NCBI GenBank assembly: GCA_003105195.1
Contig: PQAH01000063.1
Location: 1 to 61,249 of the forward strand
Length of the DNA: 61,249 nt
Source of the DNA: Bradyrhizobiaceae bacterium
GTDB lineage: Bacteria > Pseudomonadota > Alphaproteobacteria > Rhizobiales > Xanthobacteraceae
Direction: 5' to 3'
In this document: positions 7,908 to 16,079 of the stretch, piece after piece
Layout of the letters: the number at the start of each line of letters is the position of its first letter
Position numbering within the stretch: position 1 is the first letter of the stretch
The notes under the pieces: generated by a model
What the model saw: only the letters and a program-made list of their open reading frames with translations
The model's database searches: none
What the model was told of the DNA's origin: nothing
Made by a program: the position numbers and the translations under genes

Positions 7908-9634
7908 GGCGCATTCCGCTGACGTTTCAGCAATTTTCGCAACGCGGCGAGCGGGCGCGTGTTGACCACGTCGGCGGCTTCGAGCCAGCCGCGGCGCGCC
8001 TGGTCGATGCCGAAGCGCATGTGATCGAGCGCCGCAACCGCATGGGCGTCGGTCGAGATCGCGATCTTGACGCCGGCGGATCGCGCCGCCTGCAGGTGGA
8101 TGTCGTTGAGATCGAGGCGCTCCGGCTCGGCATTGAGCTCCAGGATGCAGCCGCGCTCGCGCGCCGCCGCGATCACGCGCTCCATGTCCACGTCGTAGGG
8201 GTCGCGGGAGCCGATCAGGCGGCCGGTCGGATGGCCGATGATCGAGACATGCGGGTTGTCCATGGCGCGGATCAGTCGCTCGGTCTGTGCGTCGCGCGCA
8301 AGGTCGAACTTCGAGTGGATCGACGCCACCACGAGGTCCAGCCGCGACAGGATCGAGTCGGGCAGGTCGAGCCGGCCGTCGCCCAGGATGTCCACCTCGG
8401 TTCCCTTGAGGATCGTGAAGCCGTGCAGTGTCTCGTTCAGTCGATCGATTGCGCGGATCTGGCGCGCGAGGCGGGCCGCGTCGAGCCCGTGCGCCACCGT
8501 CACCCGGCGGCTGTGATCGGTGACCGCCATGTAGGCATAGCCGCGCCCCTTGGCGGATGCCGCCATGGCGGCGATCGGCACGGTTCCGTCGCTCCAGTCG
8601 GAATGGACGTGGAGGTCGCCGCGGATGTCGGAGAGCTCGACGAGACTCGGCAGTCTCTTCTTGCCGGCGAGCGCGACCTCGCCGCGGTCCTCGCGCAGCT
8701 CGGGCGGCACGAAGGCGAGGCCGAGCTTGCGGTAGATCCCGGCCTCGGTCGCGCCCGCGATGCGGTGCCGGCCGTCGAACAGGCCGTACTCGTTGAGCTT
8801 CCAGCCGCGCTCGGCCGCTAGCTTGCGGAGCGCGATGTTGTGCGCCTTGGAGCCGGTGAAATACAGCAGTGCGGCGCCGTAGCTCTCCGGCGCCACCACG
8901 CGCAGGTCCACCTGCAGGCCCGAGCGCAGCACCACGGCCGCACGGGTCGGCCCGTGGGCGACCACGCCGGTCACGTTCTCATACCGGGTGAGCCTGTCGC
9001 CGACCGTGCTGCCGTGGGGCGCGGCCACCAGGATGTCGAGATCCCCCACCGTCTCGCGGCGGCGCCGATAGCTTCCCGCCACGACGACGCTGCCGTCGTC
9101 GAGACCTTGCCGGAGATAGGCCGCAAGGGCCTCCTCCTCCGCCTCCGCGACTGGAAGCCCGTAACGGGTCTCGGCGACCGGCTTCGCCAGGGCAGCGCCC
9201 AGCTTCTGCTCGATGCCTGCACCGAAGCCCTTCAGCTCGCGCAGCCGTCCGCGGCGTAGCGCCCGGCGCAGATCCTCGAGCGTGCGGACGCCGAGCTGCT
9301 CGTAGAGAACCTTGATGCGCTTCGGGCCGAGGCCCGGAAGCGCCGCGATCCGGCCGAGGTCGCCGGGCAGCTCGCGTTTCAACGACTCGAGGACGTCGAA
9401 CCTGCCGGTCCGGCAGATGCCGCCGATCTTGCCGGCCAGGTCCTCGCCAATTCCAGGCAGCTCGGCGAGATCCTTGCCGGCTGCCAGCAGGCTCGCGATG
9501 CTCGAAGACAGGCCCTCGACCACGCGGGCGGCACGGCGATAGGCGCGCACGCGGAACGGATTCTCGCCCTTGATCTCCAGCAGCTCGGCCGTCTGGTCGA
9601 GCATGGCCGCGATCTCGGCATTGTGCACCGGCAT
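7904..9634 (-). CDS. polX: DNA polymerase/3'-5' exonuclease PolX
   Basis: 576 residues, the usual length for bacterial PolX, a gap-filling repair polymerase. Order of domains: helix-hairpin-helix region (residues ~45-130, with LPGIGEDLAGKI and LPGLGPKRIK), pol-beta-like nucleotidyltransferase core with the catalytic acids in GDLDILVAAP (near residue 197), and a C-terminal PHP phosphoesterase domain beginning DLHVHSDWSDGTVP with later metal ligands in TDHSRR, GTEVDIL and STDAHA. Both activities look intact. It converges on the phosphoribosyltransferase gene and is transcribed away from hpf. Being in the island suggests a link to DNA maintenance during growth arrest (inference). Confidence 0.95.
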   Translation of the reverse strand: MPVHNAEIAAMLDQTAELLEIKGENPFRVRAYRRAARVVEGLSSSIASLLAAGKDLAELPGIGEDLAGKIGGICRTGRFDVLESLKRELPGDLGRIAALPGLGPKRIKVLYEQLGVRTLEDLRRALRRGRLRELKGFGAGIEQKLGAALAKPVAETRYGLPVAEAEEEALAAYLRQGLDDGSVVVAGSYRRRRETVGDLDILVAAPHGSTVGDRLTRYENVTGVVAHGPTRAAVVLRSGLQVDLRVVAPESYGAALLYFTGSKAHNIALRKLAAERGWKLNEYGLFDGRHRIAGATEAGIYRKLGLAFVPPELREDRGEVALAGKKRLPSLVELSDIRGDLHVHSDWSDGTVPIAAMAASAKGRGYAYMAVTDHSRRVTVAHGLDAARLARQIRAIDRLNETLHGFTILKGTEVDILGDGRLDLPDSILSRLDLVVASIHSKFDLARDAQTERLIRAMDNPHVSIIGHPTGRLIGSRDPYDVDMERVIAAARERGCILELNAEPERLDLNDIHLQAARSAGVKIAISTDAHAVAALDHMRFGIDQARRGWLEAADVVNTRPLAALRKLLKRQRNAP

Positions 9635-9688
9635 CGGCGCCTCCCGCCGCGCCGAGCCCGACCGGAGCGGCTCGGCGCTGGCGCACGA

Positions 9689-10258
9689 TCAACTGCGCAT
9701 CGCGTGCTTGCCGAGCAGCCTGACGGTGCTGGCCTGTGGTCCCTTCTCGCCCATCTCCTCGGTGAAGGCGACGCGCGTGCCGGGCGCGAGCCGCGCGTAG
9801 GCGCCGTCGAGGACGCTGTTGCGGTGGAAATAGACCTCGTGCCCGTCGCCGGCCGCGAGAAACCCGAACTCGCCCGAAGAATCGAGCCGCAGGACCGAGC
9901 CGATCGGTTGCGCCTCGTGGACTTTGACGGCGCCCTGGATCTTGCGGACCTGGTCCTGCAGGCGCCGGCGCGCCCGCTTGAAGGCGTCGTTGATCGCAAA
10001 GGCCAGATCGGAGTGGCGTTCGTCCGCCTTGGCGGTACGGCCGACATTCACCTCGCGACCGTCCGGCAGCGCCAGGCGGACATTGACCTCATAGAGCCCG
10101 CCGGTACGGTGGTGGCCGCCCGGCCCCTTCAGCACGACGCGACAGGACGTGATGCGCCCGTAACGGTTCTCGAGCTCCGACACGTGCTCCTCGATGGCCG
10201 ACCGCGCGTCCTGCCTCGCGTCGAAACCCTGGAAGTCGATCTGAACCGGCGTCTGCAT
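9689..10258 (-). CDS. HPF/RaiA-family ribosome hibernation factor with C-terminal cold-shock domain
   Basis: 189 residues. Residues ~1-110 form the HPF/RaiA (S30AE) fold, which binds the 30S decoding region and silences ribosomes. Residues ~120-185 form a cold-shock domain with the RNA-binding signature GEFGFLAAGDGHEVYFH. The fusion is a known domain arrangement in alphaproteobacteria. ATG 10258 (MQTPVQIDF) is chosen because upstream residues in the frame are not HPF-like. It is divergent from the BON-domain gene, and the FNR/FixK-type site at 10354 lies 96 nt upstream. Confidence 0.88.
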   Translation of the reverse strand: MQTPVQIDFQGFDARQDARSAIEEHVSELENRYGRITSCRVVLKGPGGHHRTGGLYEVNVRLALPDGREVNVGRTAKADERHSDLAFAINDAFKRARRRLQDQVRKIQGAVKVHEAQPIGSVLRLDSSGEFGFLAAGDGHEVYFHRNSVLDGAYARLAPGTRVAFTEEMGEKGPQASTVRLLGKHAMRS

Positions 10259-10353
10259 GTTGCGTCCTCGCGGCATGAACTGAAGGGCGGCCGGAGGCAT
10301 CTCCGGCACCGCCTCGCATGTGCAGAGTGAAGTCCGTATCCGGTCGAGCCACA

Positions 10354-10367
10354 TTGAGGCACATCAA
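10354..10367. promoter_or_regulatory. FNR/FixK-type palindrome between hpf and BON gene
   Basis: TTGAGGCACATCAA (TTGAG-N4-ATCAA) is centred about 59 nt before ATG 10420 and ~102 nt before the divergent hpf start. The distance to the BON gene matches that at the other sites in the island. Confidence 0.65.
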
Positions 10368-10419
10368 GGCGCATTCGCGGCGACTGCCGATCTTCAAGGA
10401 CGAGGGAAGGAGCGCCACG

Positions 10420-11082
10420 ATGGACGACAAGGAGCTTCGGCAGCACGTCATCGACGAGCTCGATTTCGAGCCGAGCATCGACGCCACGCATATCGGCGTC
10501 ACGGTCGACGACGGCGTGGTCACCCTGACGGGCCATGTCTCGAACTATCTCGAGCGATATGCCGTCGAATGCGCGGCGCGCCGGGTCAAGGGCGTGCGCG
10601 GCATCGCCCAGGATCTGGAAGTGCGCGGTCCGCGCGAGCTGCGGACCTCGGATGACGAGATCGCCAAGCGTGCTCTCGCGGTCCTGGAATGGGACGCCGC
10701 GATTCCGCGCGAGGCCGTCATGGTGACGGTCCAGAAGGGCTGGGTGACCCTCTCGGGCACGGTGGATTGGCACTACCAGCGCCGCGCCGCCGAGGATGCG
10801 GTACGCAAGCTCAGGGGCGTGACCTCGGTCACCAACCAGATCGCGATCCGGCCGCAGGTTTCGGCGGCCGACATCAAGGCGAGAATCGAGGACGCCTTGA
10901 AGCGTCATGCCCTGGTGGAAGCGAGCGCCGTCAAGGTGACGGTGCGGGACGACAAGGTCTCGCTCGAGGGCGTCGTGGACAGCTGGAGCGAGCGCGAGGC
11001 GATCGCGCAAGCGGCGTGGTCGGTCGCCGGTGTGACAGCCGTCGACGATCGCCTCGCAGTCGGCCCCGCGCGGCCGAAATAG
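10420..11082 (+). CDS. Triple BON-domain protein
   Basis: 220 residues made almost wholly of three BON repeats (about 1-72, 76-148 and 150-220). Each shows the V-x-V-x-D/K-G-x-V-x-L-x-G core (VTVDDGVVTLTG; VTVQKGWVTLSG; VTVRDDKVSLEG). BON domains often bind membranes or protect envelopes, but this one has no signal peptide, so a cytosolic or peripheral role is expected. ATG 10420 follows GAGGGAAGGAG, a strong ribosome-binding site. Behind an FNR/FixK-type site; converges on groEL with a 4-nt gap. Confidence 0.9.
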   Translation: MDDKELRQHVIDELDFEPSIDATHIGVTVDDGVVTLTGHVSNYLERYAVECAARRVKGVRGIAQDLEVRGPRELRTSDDEIAKRALAVLEWDAAIPREAVMVTVQKGWVTLSGTVDWHYQRRAAEDAVRKLRGVTSVTNQIAIRPQVSAADIKARIEDALKRHALVEASAVKVTVRDDKVSLEGVVDSWSEREAIAQAAWSVAGVTAVDDRLAVGPARPK

Positions 11083-11086
11083 CCCG

Positions 11087-12709
11087 TTACATGGCGAGCT
11101 CGGATTCCGGGGCGCGCTCCTTCTTGTCCTCGGGCAGCTCGGTCATGGTGGCCTCGGTGAGCAGGAGGGTGCTCGCAACCGATACCGCGTTCTCGAGAGC
11201 GATGCGGACGACCTTTGTCGGGTCGATGATGCCGGCCTCGATCAGGTCCACATAGGCCTTGCGTCCGGCGTCGAAGCCCTCGTTGCCCTTGCCCTCGATC
11301 ATGCGCGCCACGACGACGCCGCCGTCCACGGCCGAGTTCTCGGCGATCTGGCGCGCCGGCGCTTCCAGAGCGCGCCTGAGGATCTGCACGCCGGTCTTCT
11401 CGTCGCCCTCGCCGGCGGCCTCCTCCTGCGCGACGGCGTCGAGGCAACGCAGCAGGGCGAGCCCGCCGCCCGGCACGATGCCCTCCGCCACTGCCGCCTT
11501 CGTGGCGCTGATGGCGTCGTCGAGCGCCTCTTTCCGCGACTTCATCTCGGCCTCGGACGGCGCACCGACGCGGATCACCGCGACGCCGCCGGCAAGCTTG
11601 GCGAGGCGCTCCTGGAGCTTCTCCTTGTCGTAGTCGCTGGTCGATTTCTCGATCTCCCGGCGGATCTGGTCGATCCGCCCGGCGATCTGGACGCGGTCGC
11701 CGTTGCCGCCGATGATCGTGGTATTGTCCTTGTCGATCACCACCCGCTTGGCACGGCCGAGCTGGGCCGTGGTGATGTGCTCGAGCGTGATGCCGAGGTC
11801 CTCGGACACCACCTGGCCGCCGGTCAGGACCGCGATGTCCTGCAGCATCGCCTTGCGGCGATCGCCGAAGCCGGGGGCCTTGACGGCGCAGCTCTTGAGC
11901 GCACCGCGCAGCTGGTTGACGATCAGCGTGGCGAGCGCCTCGCCTTCGACGTCCTCGGCGATCACCAGCAGCGGGCGCCCGGACTTGGCGACCTCCTCGA
12001 GGATCGCGATCAGGTCCTTCAGCGCGCCGACCTTGCGGTCGCAGACCAGGATCAGGGCGTCCTCCATCACGGCTTCCATCTTCTCCGGGCTGGTGACGAA
12101 ATAGGGCGAGAGGAAGCCGCGGTCGAACTGCATGCCTTCGACCACCTCGAGGGTGGTTTCCGTGGTCTTGGCCTCCTCGACCGTGATCACGCCGTCGTCG
12201 CCGACCTTGTCCATGGCCTCGGCCACGAGCTCTCCGACCGCCGGGTCGTTGTGCGCCGAGATCGCCGCCACCTGCGCCTTCTCCTTGCGCGTCTTCACGG
12301 GCCGCGACTGCGCGCGGAGCGCGTCGATCGCGCGCTTGGCGGCCCGGTCGAGGCCGCGCTTGATGTCGATGGCGCTCGCGCCCGCCACGACGTTGCGCAC
12401 GCCGTCCGCGAACATCGCGTGGGCGAGAATGGTCGCCGTGCTGGTGCCGTCGCCCACCATCTCGCCGGTCTTCTCGGCCGCCTGGCGCAGCATGCGGGCG
12501 CCGAGGTTCTCCTCGGGGTCCCTGAGATCGAACTCCTTGGCGATGGTCACGCCGTCATTGCAGACGATCGGCGCACCCCATTTCCGCTCGATCAGGACCG
12601 ACTTGGAGCGCGGGCCGAGCGTCACGCGCACCGCGTCGGCGAGCTGGGTGGTACCGCGCAGCACCTTCTCGCGGGCGGCGGAGCGGAACATTACATGCTT
12701 GTGGGCCAT
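11087..12709 (-). CDS. groEL: Divergent 60-kDa chaperonin GroEL paralogue
   Basis: 540 residues, full chaperonin length. ATP-site motifs are present: TLGPRSKSV near residue 30, GDGTSTATI near residue 86, and the catalytic-Asp region LDDAISATK near residue 395, followed by GIVPGGG. It is not the housekeeping copy by appearance: the N-terminal segment departs from the usual sequence ([14 protein letters not shown]), the GGM-rich tail is absent (ends ESELAM), and no groES is adjacent. An FNR/FixK-type site lies 59 nt upstream; no CIRCE element is visible. Likely a low-oxygen-induced accessory chaperonin (inference). Confidence 0.93.
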   Translation of the reverse strand: MAHKHVMFRSAAREKVLRGTTQLADAVRVTLGPRSKSVLIERKWGAPIVCNDGVTIAKEFDLRDPEENLGARMLRQAAEKTGEMVGDGTSTATILAHAMFADGVRNVVAGASAIDIKRGLDRAAKRAIDALRAQSRPVKTRKEKAQVAAISAHNDPAVGELVAEAMDKVGDDGVITVEEAKTTETTLEVVEGMQFDRGFLSPYFVTSPEKMEAVMEDALILVCDRKVGALKDLIAILEEVAKSGRPLLVIAEDVEGEALATLIVNQLRGALKSCAVKAPGFGDRRKAMLQDIAVLTGGQVVSEDLGITLEHITTAQLGRAKRVVIDKDNTTIIGGNGDRVQIAGRIDQIRREIEKSTSDYDKEKLQERLAKLAGGVAVIRVGAPSEAEMKSRKEALDDAISATKAAVAEGIVPGGGLALLRCLDAVAQEEAAGEGDEKTGVQILRRALEAPARQIAENSAVDGGVVVARMIEGKGNEGFDAGRKAYVDLIEAGIIDPTKVVRIALENAVSVASTLLLTEATMTELPEDKKERAPESELAM

Positions 12710-12768
12710 GCGCGTCGACTCCCATGGGAATTCCCCGAATTGCTTGGCGGCAGATCGGCAGCGCCGCG

Positions 12769-12782
12769 TTGATGTGCGTCAA
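12769..12782. promoter_or_regulatory. FNR/FixK-type palindrome upstream of groEL
   Basis: TTGATGTGCGTCAA (TTGAT-N4-GTCAA) is centred about 66 nt before the groEL start at 12709 (minus strand). Same architecture as the other four sites. Confidence 0.68.
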
Positions 12783-12821
12783 CGCCGCCGACTCACCGCA
12801 TCGTCGGGGCGCACAAGCGAA

Positions 12822-12849
12822 ACCCCGGCCGATGCAAGGCGGCCGGGGT
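12822..12849 (-). terminator. Hairpin terminator candidate after the Tyr/Pro-rich gene
   Basis: Perfect 10-bp stem ACCCCGGCCG / CGGCCGGGGT with an 8-nt loop. Read on the minus strand it is followed by TTTCGCTT, a weak U-tract, and it lies 55 nt after the stop at 12905. Confidence 0.55.
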
Positions 12850-12904
12850 CAAGCGCTGAACGGTCGGGGCCTGGGGACGCGGAAACCGTCCAGCGAGGGC
12901 CGTC

Positions 12905-13381
12905 TCAGTGTCGGACCTTGCGCACCCGCTTCACGCGGTAATGGCGATAGACCGGCCGCGGCCGATAGACCGGCAACGGTCGATAGATCGGATAGGTGTG
13001 GTACACGGCATATGGCCCGCCCACGTAGGGACCGCCGTAGGAATAGGCCGGATAGTAGGCGGGCGGGTAGTAGACCGGTGGGTAGTAGACCGGCGCGTAC
13101 GGGTACACCGGCGGTCCATAGACCGGATAGCCGTAGTACCCGTAATGCGGGTAGGCTTGGCTCGCAATGATCGCGCCAATGATACCGGCCGCTGCCCCTG
13201 CGATGGCGGCACCGCCGACGGAGCGGCGCCGATAGCGGACCTCGGCGAGGTCGCTCGGCGCGGCGGCATGCAAGGCGCCGGCACCGATCGAGACGGGACT
13301 TGCGGCCGCGGGCGCGCCGCCGCCGACGGCGCTGGCGACGACGAAGGCGCCGGCGAACAGGCAGGATCGCAAGACGGTCAT
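12905..13381 (-). CDS. Secreted Tyr/Pro-rich hypothetical protein
   Basis: 158 residues. A signal peptide (about residues 1-28, AGAFVVASAVGGGAPAAAS) is followed by a short glycine/alanine-rich hydrophobic segment (GGAAIAGAAAGIIGAIIAS) and then a long run of Tyr-Pro repeats such as YPVYGPPVYPY and VYYPPVYYPP, ending in a basic Arg-rich tail. Such proteins are common in rhizobial envelopes; no function is established. ATG 13381 has GTAGGATGACAATC upstream with a usable AGG; ATG 13390 is an alternative. An FNR/FixK-type site lies 88 nt upstream, which ties this envelope protein to the island. Confidence 0.75.
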   Translation of the reverse strand: MTVLRSCLFAGAFVVASAVGGGAPAAASPVSIGAGALHAAAPSDLAEVRYRRRSVGGAAIAGAAAGIIGAIIASQAYPHYGYYGYPVYGPPVYPYAPVYYPPVYYPPAYYPAYSYGGPYVGGPYAVYHTYPIYRPLPVYRPRPVYRHYRVKRVRKVRH

Positions 13382-13469
13382 GATTGTCATCCTACTTCGC
13401 GGCGGCTGCGATGCTGTCCGCTCCAACAGTCCGCCGAAACGAATGATCTGCGCGATGCGGCCCGCGGCA

Positions 13470-13483
13470 TTGATGCACATCAA
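13470..13483. promoter_or_regulatory. FNR/FixK-type palindrome upstream of Tyr/Pro-rich gene
   Basis: TTGATGCACATCAA has both perfect half-sites (TTGAT and ATCAA), the best match of the five. It lies between vapC (ends 13504) and the Tyr/Pro-rich gene (starts 13381), both on the minus strand. Confidence 0.72.
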
Positions 13484-13503
13484 AGGTGCCCTCGCGGCTC
13501 GGC

Positions 13504-13893
13504 TCACACGAGCTCGATCCGCGCTCGGCTCCCGGCGGCGGCAGCAAGCCGCCGGTCGCGTGTCAGCAGCGGCGCGTCCAGCGCCTCCGCCAGGGCGACA
13601 TAGGCCGCATCATAGGCCGTGAGATTGGCGCCCAGCTCCCAGACACGGGGGAGAAGAACGTCGTGCGGGTAACGTCGCAAGGGGAACTCGATCAGATCGG
13701 TCAATGCGGCGCGCCCGCGCAAGCGGTCGATTGCGCCCGCCGCGACATAGCGGCGGAGAACCTGTGCGACCTCGATATCCAGAAGATGAGGGGCGTGTAG
13801 CGTTCCCGATCGAGCGAGCCGTCCCCAGACGGCTTCGGCCGCCGGGGTGTGAAGCAGCAGCTCGAGCAGAGCCGAGGCGTCGACGACGATCAC
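13504..13893 (-). CDS. vapC: VapC/FitB-type PIN-domain toxin
   Basis: 129 residues from GTG 13893, which overlaps the antitoxin stop codon as GTGA. PIN-domain RNase toxins cut tRNA or rRNA using a cluster of acidic residues. Those visible are D5 in VDASALLE, the Glu in HLLDIEVAQVL near residue 44, and Asp residues in TAYDAAYVALAE and LLTRDRRLA. All catalytic acids appear intact. The coupling with the upstream RHH antitoxin and the shared operator support a functional toxin-antitoxin module. Confidence 0.88.
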   Translation of the reverse strand: MIVVDASALLELLLHTPAAEAVWGRLARSGTLHAPHLLDIEVAQVLRRYVAAGAIDRLRGRAALTDLIEFPLRRYPHDVLLPRVWELGANLTAYDAAYVALAEALDAPLLTRDRRLAAAAGSRARIELV

Positions 13894-14120
13894 CGGTCGT
13901 CGCGTTCCCGGCGGACCGCCTCGGTCGGCGCGACCGGGAGCGATGCGATGGGCCGGCTTTCGAGACGTGCCCGCATGTCCTCGAGCGTCGGCCGACTGGC
14001 GACCTCGCGGAGTTCCTGGAGCAGGTAGTCCGACAACGTCTTCCCGGCCATGGCGGCGCGGGCCTTCAGGCGACGGTGAATCGAATCCGGGACGTTGCGT
14101 ATCTGGATCATCGTAGCCAT
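13890..14120 (-). CDS. vapB: VapB/FitA-type ribbon-helix-helix antitoxin
   Basis: 76 residues. The N-terminus MIQIRNVPDSIHRRLKARAA is the FitA-like ribbon-helix-helix DNA-binding segment, and the C-terminal half, rich in Arg, Glu and Pro, should wrap the toxin. It binds its own promoter together with VapC in this family. Two starts are possible: ATG 14120 (MATMIQ) and ATG 14111. The first lies within the operator palindrome at 14118-14151, so the mRNA may be leaderless or the second start may be used. Confidence 0.87.
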   Translation of the reverse strand: MATMIQIRNVPDSIHRRLKARAAMAGKTLSDYLLQELREVASRPTLEDMRARLESRPIASLPVAPTEAVRRERDDR

Positions 14121-14151
14121 GTGCGAAACATGTGCACATGTTTTGCACATG
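14118..14151. promoter_or_regulatory. 34-bp operator palindrome of vapBC
   Basis: Near-perfect inverted repeat centred between 14134 and 14135 (core ACATGTGCACATGT), with one mismatched pair (14125/14144). It covers the likely vapB promoter and the first ATG. RHH antitoxins autorepress through such sites. Confidence 0.75.
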
Positions 14152-14271
14152 TCAAGCCGGGGGTCGTCTCGTGGGTGGAGCGCAGGCCGCAGCTCCCGGC
14201 GGCCCCTGAACCTGGGGCCCGACATCCACGACCAATGGGGACCGCGGCGGACGCCAACACAGGAGAGCGTC

Positions 14272-14577
14272 ATGAAACGGTTCCTTCTTTCGGCCGCCTT
14301 GGTGGTGGTGTCGTCCGCCGCCATGGCCCAGATCGTCACGCCGAGCCGCATCGGCAACAAGTGCTGGGTGATGACCGACCACCGCGGCTACGGGTACTGG
14401 GAGTCCTGCCGATTCCACACCGAGCCGCTGCGCAATGAGCCCGCCCGGTTCGTCCCCCCGCCGACCAAGCCCCCCACGTCCACGATCCCGATCATGATCC
14501 AGGACGGATTCGGCGCCGATGGGGGTGGCGGCGGTGGTGGCGGCGGCGGTGGGGGTGGTGGCGGCGGCGGTCGCTGA
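14272..14577 (+). CDS. Secreted hypothetical protein with poly-Gly tail
   Basis: 101 residues. A signal peptide (residues 1-19, ending AMAQ) is followed by a short region with a Cys pair (NKCWVMTD and YWESCRF), a Pro/Thr-rich linker, and an uninterrupted tail of 18 glycines before the final Arg. AGGAG lies 7 nt upstream of ATG 14272. I know no function. The Gly run is coded by GGN codons in a GGT/GGC/GGG mix and is prone to slippage, so its length may vary between strains. Confidence 0.6.
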   Translation: MKRFLLSAALVVVSSAAMAQIVTPSRIGNKCWVMTDHRGYGYWESCRFHTEPLRNEPARFVPPPTKPPTSTIPIMIQDGFGADGGGGGGGGGGGGGGGGGR

Positions 14578-14630
14578 TCGCTCCAGCCCTCCGCGCATGT
14601 ACCCGATCGCGCGCCAGCAGTGCGGCGTGC

Positions 14631-14653
14631 CGTGAGCCCTTTCGGGGCTCGCG
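14631..14653. terminator. Short hairpin after poly-Gly gene
   Basis: GAGCCC-tttcg-GGGCTC stem between the poly-Gly gene and rimO. No U-tract follows, so termination is uncertain. Confidence 0.3.
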
Positions 14654-14720
14654 GCCGCCGACATTGAATCCCGGCCGGCGCTCCGTCGCGGCGGCGGTTG
14701 CGGTTCCCGGATTTCGCGCT

Positions 14721-16079
14721 ATGTCAGCGATCTCAGCGCGCCCCGAGTTCCGCATGGACGACGTCCGCATTCCCAAGGTCAGCTTCGTGTCGCTCGGCTG
14801 CCCCAAGGCGCTGGTCGATTCCGAGCGCATCATCACGCGGTTGCGGGCCGAGGGCTATGAGCTTGCGCGCGAGCATGCCGGGGCGGATCTGGTGATCGTC
14901 AATACCTGCGGGTTCCTCGACAGCGCCCAGGCCGAGTCCCTCGATGCCATCGGGCAGGCGCTCACCCAGAATGGCAAGGTCGTCGTCACGGGCTGCATGG
15001 GCGCCGAGCCGGAGAAGATCCTGAGCCGGCATCCGAACGTGCTCGCCGTGACGGGCCCGCAGCAATACGAGAGCGTGCTCGCCGCCGTGCACGCCGCGGC
15101 GCCGCCGCGCCACGACCCGTTCCTCGACCTGGTTCCGGAACAAGGCGTCAAGCTCACGCCGCGTCATTACGCTTATCTCAAGATTTCAGAGGGTTGCAAT
15201 AATCGCTGCACCTTCTGCATCATCCCGAAGCTGCGCGGCGACCTGGTGTCGCGGCCAGCCGCCGAGGTGCTGCGCGAGGCCGAGCGCCTCGCCGCCGCAG
15301 GGGTGAAGGAGCTCCTGGTCATCTCCCAGGACACCTCCGCCTATGGCTTGGACATCAAGTACGCCGCGAGCCGCTGGAAGGAGCGCGAGGTCCGCGCGAG
15401 GTTCCTCGACCTCGCACGCGAGCTCGGCGAGCTCGGGCTCTGGGTGCGGCTGCATTACGTCTATCCCTACCCGCATGTGGACGAGGTGATCCGGCTGATG
15501 GCGGACGGCAAGGTGCTGCCCTACCTCGACATCCCGTTCCAACACGCCGCACCGGACGTGCTCCGCCGCATGCGCCGGCCGGCCGCGCAGGAGCAGACGC
15601 TCGATCGCATCGCGGCCTGGCGCGCGATCTGCCCGGACCTGACGATCCGCTCGACCTTCATCGTCGGCTTCCCGGGCGAGACCGAGGCCGACTTCGAGCT
15701 TCTGCTCGACTGGCTCGACGCCGCCAAGCTCGATCGCGTCGGCTGCTTCCGCTACGAGCCCGTGAATGGTGCGTCCGCGAACGATCTCGCCGCGCCGGTG
15801 CCGGACGAGGTGAAGGAGAGCCGCTGGCACCGCTTCATGCAGCGCCAGCAGGCGATCTCGGCGAAGCGCCTCAAGGCGAAGGTCGGCACGCGCCAGAGCG
15901 TGATCATCGACGAGGTCGGCCCGCGCGGCGCCAAGGGACGCACCAAGGGGGATGCGCCCGAGATCGACGGCGCGGTTCACGTGACCAGCCGCCGGCCCAT
16001 CAAGGTCGGCGAGATCGCCACCGTGAAGATCGAGCGCGCCGACGCCTATGACCTGCACGGGACGGTGGCGGGTTTCTGA
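14721..16079 (+). CDS. rimO: Ribosomal protein S12 methylthiotransferase RimO
   Basis: 452 residues from ATG 14721 (ATG 14754, [10 protein letters not shown], is an alternative). RimO adds a methylthio group to a conserved Asp of ribosomal protein S12 using two 4Fe-4S clusters. The N-terminal UPF0004 cysteines appear in [21 protein letters not shown] and VTGCMGAEP; the radical-SAM triad is in GCNNRCTFC; a C-terminal TRAM domain follows residue ~380. Length and motifs match the family. It stands alone on the plus strand and converges on the allantoate amidohydrolase gene directly after its stop. Confidence 0.96.
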   Translation: MSAISARPEFRMDDVRIPKVSFVSLGCPKALVDSERIITRLRAEGYELAREHAGADLVIVNTCGFLDSAQAESLDAIGQALTQNGKVVVTGCMGAEPEKILSRHPNVLAVTGPQQYESVLAAVHAAAPPRHDPFLDLVPEQGVKLTPRHYAYLKISEGCNNRCTFCIIPKLRGDLVSRPAAEVLREAERLAAAGVKELLVISQDTSAYGLDIKYAASRWKEREVRARFLDLARELGELGLWVRLHYVYPYPHVDEVIRLMADGKVLPYLDIPFQHAAPDVLRRMRRPAAQEQTLDRIAAWRAICPDLTIRSTFIVGFPGETEADFELLLDWLDAAKLDRVGCFRYEPVNGASANDLAAPVPDEVKESRWHRFMQRQQAISAKRLKAKVGTRQSVIIDEVGPRGAKGRTKGDAPEIDGAVHVTSRRPIKVGEIATVKIERADAYDLHGTVAGF

